Source: Candidatus Dojkabacteria bacterium UBA5232 (GTDB lineage: Bacteria; Patescibacteriota; Dojkabacteria; SC72). From it: a DNA stretch of 7,225 nt. Every line of letters begins with the position of its first letter. Within the stretch, counting starts at the first letter, position 1. The DNA lies in the NCBI GenBank assembly GCA_002409215.1, contig DHUO01000027.1, positions 27,117 to 34,341 of the forward strand, written 5' to 3'. Both the position numbers and the translations under genes were made by a program. The notes beneath the pieces were generated by a model, which worked only from the letters and a program-made list of their open reading frames with translations, did no database searches and was not told the origin of the DNA. Below are positions 1-4,115 of the stretch, piece by piece.

Positions 1-66
1 TTTGTTGATATTGCCATATGAAAGAATACCACAAAACCTTCTATACAACAATATATTGAATCAGAA
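1..66. other. Flank downstream of the SpoIID-like gene, no supported gene
   Basis: These 66 bases follow the stop codon of the SpoIID-like gene. No stem followed by a T-run is visible on the minus strand, so no intrinsic terminator is called. A 10-base palindrome, CAATATATTG, lies at 49-58. An ATG on the minus strand at 17-15 could open the next gene. Upstream of it is a TGG-TATTCT extended -10-like string ending 5 bases before the ATG. Only 17 bases of that possible frame are present, so no gene is called. Confidence 0.4.
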
Positions 67-1899
67 TTACCTCTTCTCTATATTTATGAACACAAAGCTA
101 CTCTGGGGGATGTGCATGTGACCTGGTGCCATCTGATTGTATATATCTTTAAAGCCCGCCCCTGGGATACTTACAATACCCCGGTTGGTATAGAAGACAA
201 CACTATTTGTTGTTCCATTTCCAAACGCCACATTAACATTTGAAATTGATCTGACAGGATTGGAAAGTAAGCTTTGCATCTCAGAAAGAGAGTACGGTGT
301 TAAGTCTGTCCTTCCATAATCAAGCCTCTCTACACATCTTCCAAAGTCATGAGGTAGAAGCCTTGCTTTATTTGGTGTACGAGCCAATCCAATATCATTC
401 TTAATTAAATACCCATTTACCAAAAGCAACATCTCTTCTTGAGAAAGGAATGGAGAGTGACCACAAGTCTGACTGTTAGAGTTGTATGTTTTTGTATTCC
501 AAGATCTGTAGAACCAGTTTACCCCCGAGATTCTTTCCCACGAATCATTAAACCAATTACCTCCATTTCCACTTTGGGTATCCCACCCCACATTATTCAC
601 CCAAGCTCCATGTACGGCAGCATATTGTGTCATTGCCGGAGTTCCATCCCCATTAACAAGAATCTGTCCCCTTGTTTGCTGCACAGCTGTTTGCCATAGT
701 CCACTCTTAAGTGGCAGGTTGAACACCTGGCAATACTGGCTTGTACATATACCGCTACGACCATTATTCGTCCTTCTAACAGCGTATGTTCTTGCTGCAA
801 TTGCTTGAGCTTTGAGAGCTTCAAGACCGAAATAGTCAGGCATCTCTTTAATCCCAAGGAGGTAGTAATCCTCAAATGATAAGTTTCCATACCCATCAAC
901 AGGGATTGTAGACATTAAAGACTCATTAACACCATTGATTACTACTGTACCGTTAGAAATCCTAGTACCTGGATAGTAAAAGCCCAAGATTTGTGCAGAT
1001 GAATGACCTGCAGCCGCTCTCGCTTTTGCTCCCCACTGACTCATACCATTTCTATGTGTATATGCACCAATTGAAAACACACCAAAAGAACCCGCAGGTG
1101 CCTGTGATATAGATGTACCCGCAACTGTCCCTGTAGTACCACCAGAAGAAACAATCCCTGCTGTTCTTGCTGCAATTAAAGCGGACTGGAGTTGAGAGAC
1201 CTTCTTACTCAAATCTGTAATTTCTGCACTTAAGACACCTTTCTCTGAGCTTTGTTTCCTTAGCTCAGCTTGTAATTTTGCCCTTTCTTCATTTAACAAT
1301 GCATATGATTGATCTAAATCCTTCTTTTGAGTATCTAAACTCTCTTTTTCTTTGTCTAGCGATGCTTTAGCATCTGCTAAAGAGCTAAAATCTCCATTAA
1401 TTTTTTCAATCTCTTCTTTCAGGAATGTTATCGTACTGCTTTTAATATAGAATCCACGTAGTATATTATTCCAACCTTCTCCTAGAAGAAAGAAAGCTGG
1501 AACCCTATTTCTTGACTCTATGTAAAGCTCTCCAGAGATATCATCCAGAAACTTCTTCTTCTCTGATAGTTCTTTTTGCTTATCCTCTATGGCTTTTAAT
1601 TTCTCTTCTATCTGTGCATCTGTTTCGGTAATGCTGTTTTGGAGATTATTTATCTCCGTAGTCATTAACTCTATTTTCTGACTTAATGAGTTATTACTCC
1701 CTCTAATTGCAGCAATTTTTTTCTCAATATCACTTAACACACCTTTTTTTTGATTGATTTGTTGATTCTTCTCTGTAATCTCTTTTTCTAAATCTGTAAT
1801 TGTTTGAGAGTGGGCAATACCTATTGGTACAAGAAAAAGAGTTGCAATTACTACTATTAGAAGATATTTCTGAATTGTTTTCGGGGCATTCGTAAGCAT
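67..1899 (-). CDS. Secreted coiled-coil SpoIID/LytB-domain protein
   Basis: This is a 610-residue exported protein that probably acts on peptidoglycan. SpoIID-family proteins are lytic transglycosylases or amidase enhancers (LytB). Residues 1-31 look like a signal peptide: K7 and K11, a hydrophobic core at 12-28, and a likely cut after A-H-S31. Residues about 33-245 are a long coiled coil. The stretch from L119 to I168 resembles the hinge of CwlO/PcsB/EnvC coiled coils. A Gly/Ser/Thr-rich linker spans about 248-270. The SpoIID part contains NGMSQWGA (284-291) and FYYPGT (307-312). It also contains KEMP (351-354, E352 the likely catalytic Glu) and EALKAQAIAARTYA (360-373). C385 and C390 (C-x4-C) may be metal ligands by analogy with clostridial SpoIID. 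The GMSQ module comes before the catalytic motif, the reverse of Bacillus SpoIID. The start is the only Met that includes the signal peptide. There is no Shine-Dalgarno sequence, and a TATAAT ends 6 bases before the ATG. The family call is firm, but the exact reaction is inferred. Confidence 0.9.
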   Translation of the reverse strand: MLTNAPKTIQKYLLIVVIATLFLVPIGIAHSQTITDLEKEITEKNQQINQKKGVLSDIEKKIAAIRGSNNSLSQKIELMTTEINNLQNSITETDAQIEEKLKAIEDKQKELSEKKKFLDDISGELYIESRNRVPAFFLLGEGWNNILRGFYIKSSTITFLKEEIEKINGDFSSLADAKASLDKEKESLDTQKKDLDQSYALLNEERAKLQAELRKQSSEKGVLSAEITDLSKKVSQLQSALIAARTAGIVSSGGTTGTVAGTSISQAPAGSFGVFSIGAYTHRNGMSQWGAKARAAAGHSSAQILGFYYPGTRISNGTVVINGVNESLMSTIPVDGYGNLSFEDYYLLGIKEMPDYFGLEALKAQAIAARTYAVRRTNNGRSGICTSQYCQVFNLPLKSGLWQTAVQQTRGQILVNGDGTPAMTQYAAVHGAWVNNVGWDTQSGNGGNWFNDSWERISGVNWFYRSWNTKTYNSNSQTCGHSPFLSQEEMLLLVNGYLIKNDIGLARTPNKARLLPHDFGRCVERLDYGRTDLTPYSLSEMQSLLSNPVRSISNVNVAFGNGTTNSVVFYTNRGIVSIPGAGFKDIYNQMAPGHMHIPQSSFVFINIEKR

Positions 1900-1924
1900 T
1901 GTAGTATTATATCATGTACTACAA
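1899..1924 (-). promoter_or_regulatory. Extended -10 inside an 8-bp inverted repeat, promoter/operator candidate for the SpoIID-like gene
   Basis: On the minus strand the sequence TGATATAAT is an extended -10 (TGn-TATAAT), with TATAAT at 1911-1906. It lies in the gap after the dagK-like stop. The -10 ends 6 bases before the ATG, so transcription would begin at or next to the start codon. No good -35 is seen at 16-18 bases; a TTGATT lies 22 bases away. The -10 is flanked by perfect arms TTGTAGTA (1924-1917) and TACTACAA (1906-1899) around a 10-base centre. The downstream arm includes the A of the ATG. The arms could be an operator, or could form a hairpin that hides the start in read-through mRNA. 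No T-run follows, so a terminator is unlikely. Confidence 0.5.
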
Positions 1925-2308
1925 CATCTTTTTAATCAACTCTATTATGTACGGAAGAAAAACTATTATTCCAGTTACAAATGATACAAAAGCACTTAAC
2001 CAAACAGCTCCAGCACTAACATCCTTCGCATATTTGATATTAATCTTGAAGTCTTGGGATACTGCATCACACAAAGCTTCTATTGCACTATTAATTGCTT
2101 CTGAGATAAGAACCATTGATATAACTAGACTAATAGCGATCCATTCAAAATGACTAATGTTTAAAGCAAACCCAAGAGCAACAACGATAACAGCTATTAC
2201 AATTTCTCTTCTGAAGTTTTTTTCATTTTTGAGGATTAGTTTCAAGCCATTTCTGGCATAACCCTGACTTTTGAAAAAGCTTTCTGCTTTGTATTTCTTG
2301 TTTTTCAT
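1919..2308 (-). CDS. dgkA: Diacylglycerol kinase / undecaprenol kinase family membrane protein (DagK)
   Basis: This is a 129-residue integral membrane kinase, the usual size for the family. It uses ATP to phosphorylate a lipid alcohol: diacylglycerol in E. coli DgkA, undecaprenol in the Gram-positive branch. The active-site pattern is intact: E70-A-I-N73-S-A-I-E77 and K95-D96. These match E. coli E69, N72, E76, K94 and D95 with an offset of one. Three hydrophobic helices lie at about 36-50, 55-75 and 98-123. The N-terminal GYARNGLKLILKNEKNFRRE segment and the C-terminal AGAV...F.P pattern look closer to the Gram-positive undecaprenol kinases. The frame is open to an ATG at 2383, but those 25 extra residues are polar and unlike the family. 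The Met at 2308 fits the family and gives a TAATG overlap with the upstream pilin, implying translational coupling. The substrate is uncertain. Confidence 0.9.
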   Translation of the reverse strand: MKNKKYKAESFFKSQGYARNGLKLILKNEKNFRREIVIAVIVVALGFALNISHFEWIAISLVISMVLISEAINSAIEALCDAVSQDFKINIKYAKDVSAGAVWLSAFVSFVTGIIVFLPYIIELIKKML

Positions 2309-2646
2309 TATGCTATGGCATCCATTATTACACCTATTAATAGTCTTGCTATGATAACAACAAGCAATCCTATGACTGACCATGTGAGTGTTCCTTGTGC
2401 CTGTTTTATCTTGTCAGGATCCCCTGCAGACATCATCCACATGTATCCACCCTTAATGATAAAGCCGAAGCATATCAAACCTCCTAGAGGGAAGATATAT
2501 TTGTACACAACATCGTTTAGAAAACCATCAATAGTCCCAGGACTTATCTGAGGAGGTGGTTCATCACTTTGCGCATATGTAATAGTTGGAAAAAGCATTC
2601 CAAAAGAAAAAAAGGTGTAAAGAAGATTCTTCCAGTTCTTAGACAT
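2308..2646 (-). CDS. Small two-helix pilin-like protein with signal peptide (T4SS pilin family, copy 5)
   Basis: This 112-residue protein resembles the small VirB2/TrbC-like membrane proteins that Pfam groups as T4SS_pilin, common in Patescibacteria. Residues 1-25 form a likely signal peptide (K3, K6, hydrophobic 8-22, predicted cut T-Y-A25|Q). A short Pro/acid-rich linker follows at 26-40. Two hydrophobic helices lie at about 51-69 and 87-108. They are joined by a charged loop with the conserved block GGYMW..SAGDPDKIKQA (66-84). The mature protein would be about 87 residues, a typical pilin size. It is the last of five tandem paralogs, and its stop overlaps the start of the dagK-like gene. 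There is no Shine-Dalgarno sequence. A TATAAA at 2659-2654 lies 7 bases before the ATG and overlaps the end of the preceding gene. The role as pilus or channel subunit is inferred from family and topology, because no VirB4/VirD4 partner is visible. Confidence 0.8.
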   Translation of the reverse strand: MSKNWKNLLYTFFSFGMLFPTITYAQSDEPPPQISPGTIDGFLNDVVYKYIFPLGGLICFGFIIKGGYMWMMSAGDPDKIKQAQGTLTWSVIGLLVVIIARLLIGVIMDAIA

Positions 2647-2654
2647 AGCAGTTT

Positions 2655-2930
2655 TTATATGAACTTATCTAATATGAACTTAATAAGGGTTGGAGCTAGA
2701 AATACAATAACCAAACCTACTAGTGCGAAAATCAAGGACTGGGTTGAGCTTTTAACCTTCTCACTGTCCCCTGCAGATGTAATATATTTGAAACCCGCAA
2801 CCAACACAGCAACAACTGCAATTATGACAGCAAAAGTCATCGCAAACTGTATGATGTTGGACAGAAAATCTGTTAAGTTGTCAAAGCTCGTATAGTTTAG
2901 ACTATCGAGCAGATTTCCAAAAGGGTTCAT
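2655..2930 (-). CDS. Small two-helix pilin-like protein without signal peptide (copy 4)
   Basis: This 91-residue protein is the shortest of the five paralogs and has no cleavable signal sequence. Residues 1-26 are mixed polar and amphipathic and lack an Ala-x-Ala site. Helix 1 is about 27-46 and helix 2 about 64-86. The linking block GFKYITSAGDSEKVK (46-60) matches the other copies. The helix-2 start VGLVIVFLAP (71-80) is also family-like. The C-terminus repeats KFI (K84-I86 and K89-I91), encoded by an 11-base direct repeat. The gene sits 8 bases upstream of copy 5 and 21 bases downstream of copy 3, with no Shine-Dalgarno sequence. Assignment to the T4SS-pilin-like family rests on similarity to its neighbours. 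Without a signal peptide it may be inserted uncleaved, perhaps as a minor subunit or membrane assembly partner. Confidence 0.75.
   Translation of the reverse strand: MNPFGNLLDSLNYTSFDNLTDFLSNIIQFAMTFAVIIAVVAVLVAGFKYITSAGDSEKVKSSTQSLIFALVGLVIVFLAPTLIKFILDKFI
2657..2682. repeat. 11-bp direct repeat ATATGAACTTA, two copies 15 bases apart
   Basis: Identical copies start at 2657 and 2672 on the plus strand. The period is five codons, and the repeat encodes the KFI-L-D-KFI end of pilin-like copy 4. A small in-frame duplication at the 3' end of the gene is the simplest explanation. The downstream copy also supplies the TATAAA string ahead of copy 5. Confidence 0.6.
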
Positions 2931-2951
2931 TTTTAATTTGGCTAAAACCTA

Positions 2952-3320
2952 TTAAAGATCTCCTGTTCTTCCCAAGAATGAAGTCATAACAAACCTTACC
3001 AACAGCATAGCCACAAATGCAACAATCAAACCAACAATTGCCCATGTCAATGTTGTTGTAGCCTTCTTAATCTTAGTTTCATCTCCAGCTGCTGTGATGT
3101 ACATGTACCCTGCAGCAATAATTACAACAACGGCAACAACAATTGCAAAGCCTAGTATCCATGTTAGAACCTTCTGAACTATTTCAGGTAAAGTACCTTT
3201 AACTGGAGGGTCAGGAAGAAATCCACCTGGATCTGTAGCCTCCTGGGCAAAAGTAGCAGAAGCTAAATATAGATTTGTTGCTCCTACAGAAGCACCAGCT
3301 AAAACTCTTGATAACTTCAT
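2952..3320 (-). CDS. Small two-helix pilin-like protein with signal peptide (copy 3)
   Basis: This 122-residue protein is built like copy 5. It has a signal peptide at 1-25 (K2, R5, small-residue core, predicted cut T-F-A25|Q) and a Pro/Gly/Asp-rich linker at about 26-44. Helix 1 is at about 51-70 and helix 2 at about 90-112. The conserved loop block is GYMYITAAGDETKIKKA (71-87). Lys and Arg residues flank the helices (K84, K86, K87, R109), and VirB2-type pilins also have a positively charged loop facing the lipid head groups. It is the first gene after the 89-base gap that contains the best promoter in the window, so it may head its own transcript with copies 4 and 5, the dagK-like gene and possibly the SpoIID-like gene. 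The start has no Shine-Dalgarno sequence, only an A/T-rich run. Family assignment is good; function is inferred. Confidence 0.8.
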   Translation of the reverse strand: MKLSRVLAGASVGATNLYLASATFAQEATDPGGFLPDPPVKGTLPEIVQKVLTWILGFAIVVAVVVIIAAGYMYITAAGDETKIKKATTTLTWAIVGLIVAFVAMLLVRFVMTSFLGRTGDL

Positions 3321-3409
3321 TTTATTTATATATGTTTAATTAAAATATATTGAATATAACGATAACATTATACAAAATAGCTTTCAAGTATGCAATGACA
3401 TGCACAAGT
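3321..3409. other. Largest intergenic gap, 89 bases, inside the pilin cluster
   Basis: This gap separates pilin-like copies 2 and 3 and is very A/T rich. It contains a candidate promoter. Near the copy-2 stop is a direct repeat of ATGCA with spacer ATGAC (plus strand, about 3389-3403), flanked by CAAGT on both sides. A loose TATAA/TTATA inverted repeat covers the -10. No gene, and no hairpin plus T-run terminator, is seen. Confidence 0.6.
3367..3395 (-). promoter_or_regulatory. Candidate sigma-70-type promoter upstream of pilin-like copy 3
   Basis: On the minus strand a perfect TATAAT (-10) lies at 3372-3367. TTGCAT, a weak -35 matching three of six consensus bases, is at 3395-3390, exactly 17 bases upstream. 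Transcription would begin near 3360, giving a leader of about 40 bases before the ATG at 3320. The location in the only long gap in the window supports the call. A better-matching TTGAAA nearby is only 9 bases from the -10 and so too close to serve. Confidence 0.55.
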
Positions 3410-3703
3410 CTACTTCCCCCCAACTATCTCGAGGATGAATAGAACTATCAACCTTGCGAGGAAAACAACAACCAAACCGATTATCGCAGCAGTCACACCT
3501 TTCTGTGCTTTTTGTATCTTCTCCGGCTCACCCATAGAGGTAATAAAGTTGTAACCTGCCATGATGATCAAGACAACAGCAACAACAACAGAAAAACCAA
3601 TAATCCAATCAAAAAGAGGTTTTATCCCAAGTTCTACAAGAGAGGGGATATCTGTCACACCTTTTAGCGTCGGGAGACCAAACCCTGATATATTTACAGC
3701 CAT
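3410..3703 (-). CDS. Small two-helix pilin-like protein without signal peptide (copy 2)
   Basis: This 97-residue protein has a short polar or amphipathic N-terminus (1-30) with no signal cleavage site. Helix 1 is at about 31-50 and helix 2 at about 70-92. The conserved loop is GYNFITSMGEPEKIQKAQKG (50-69), in which the usual G-D is G-E. IGLVVVFLAR (75-84) matches helix 2 of copies 4 and 5. Along with copy 4 it is the other member lacking an export signal. It lies 22 bases after copy 1 and is followed by the 89-base gap with a promoter, so it may end the upstream transcription unit. The upstream sequence AAGATAAAGATAAT has no Shine-Dalgarno core. Assignment to the T4SS-pilin-like family is by shared motif and topology; the specific role is unknown. 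Confidence 0.75.
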   Translation of the reverse strand: MAVNISGFGLPTLKGVTDIPSLVELGIKPLFDWIIGFSVVVAVVLIIMAGYNFITSMGEPEKIQKAQKGVTAAIIGLVVVFLARLIVLFILEIVGGK

Positions 3704-3725
3704 ATTATCTTTATCTTACATCTTA

Positions 3726-4094
3726 TTATTCGTAAATCTTCTGACCTGTTGAAACTCCAATTGTATTACTAATAATTAGTAGTATAACAACAGACAAAAG
3801 AACAACCAAAAGTCCAATAACCGCGTTTGTCATAATTGACTTTGCCTCCTGAATCTTATCAGGATTACCACTACTAGCAGACAACAAATACCCACCGTAT
3901 ACTAAAAGTATAAAGCATGAAATGACTGCGATTGGAGCTGCAACTTTAACAATTTTATCAATATATGGAGCAACAGGATTGTCAGGATCTACTTTCTCCA
4001 CAGGATCTATTACATCTGTAAACCTCTGCCCTAAACTCTGAGCATAGACCTTTGTCACTAAAAGATTGTTCAGTTTTTCAAAAATATTCACCAT
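3726..4094 (-). CDS. Small two-helix pilin-like protein, divergent, with short signal-like N-terminus (copy 1)
   Basis: This 122-residue protein is the most divergent of the five. The N-terminus ends in K-V-Y-A18|Q, the same [YF]-A-Q context as copies 3 and 5. However, residues 1-18 are less hydrophobic and shorter than a typical signal peptide, so cleavage is less certain. An acidic and Pro-rich linker spans about 25-45. Helix 1 is about 50-68 and helix 2 about 91-110. The loop GGYLLSASSGNPDKIQEAKS (67-86) has one extra residue before the G-N-P-D-K motif compared with the other copies. The C-terminal tail is longer and polar. It lies 21 bases after the helicase stop, with a TATAAT 7 bases before its ATG and no Shine-Dalgarno sequence. 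It may be the major exported subunit or a separate minor pilin; the sequence does not decide. Confidence 0.75.
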   Translation of the reverse strand: MVNIFEKLNNLLVTKVYAQSLGQRFTDVIDPVEKVDPDNPVAPYIDKIVKVAAPIAVISCFILLVYGGYLLSASSGNPDKIQEAKSIMTNAVIGLLVVLLSVVILLIISNTIGVSTGQKIYE

Positions 4095-4101
4095 ACTTTT
4101 A

Positions 4102-4107
4102 ATTATA
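4102..4107 (-). promoter_or_regulatory. TATAAT -10 candidate just upstream of pilin-like copy 1
   Basis: A perfect TATAAT on the minus strand ends 7 bases before the ATG at 4094, in the short gap after the helicase stop. If used, the transcript would be leaderless. No convincing -35 is seen at 16-18 bases (TATGCA at 17), and there is no TGn extension. In AT-rich DNA such a match can be chance; the repeat of the same spacing at the SpoIID-like gene raises the odds. Confidence 0.35.
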
Positions 4108-4115
4108 CTACATAC

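Noticed and set aside
1..17. Start of a further minus-strand gene at the ATG 17-15
   Set aside because: Only 17 bases are visible and there is no ribosome binding site, so coding potential cannot be judged.
439..899. Open frames on both strands inside the SpoIID-like gene (plus 439-699, minus 630-899)
   Set aside because: They overlap a well-supported gene in other frames and encode low-complexity, Cys/Ser/Ile-rich peptides with no recognisable domain.
1899..1924. Inverted repeat as an intrinsic terminator for the dagK-like gene
   Set aside because: The stem is A/T-rich, has no T-run after it and runs into the next start codon; it fits an operator or promoter dyad better.
2309..2383. Upstream extension of the dagK-like gene to an ATG at 2383, adding 25 residues
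   Set aside because: The added residues are polar and Cys/His-rich, unlike the family. They lie wholly inside the pilin gene in another frame, whereas the Met at 2308 gives the family-typical N-terminus.
1914..2895. Plus-strand open frames opposite the dagK-like and pilin genes (1914-2153, 2315-2551, 2569-2895)
   Set aside because: They are antisense shadows. All solid genes are on the minus strand and these peptides show no motif.
3367..3387. TTGAAA as the -35 of the gap promoter
   Set aside because: It is only 9 bases from the TATAAT, too close for a sigma-70 promoter.
3381..3409. Possible terminator after pilin copy 2
   Set aside because: The only stem is a 4-base TGCA/TGCA pairing with no following T-run.
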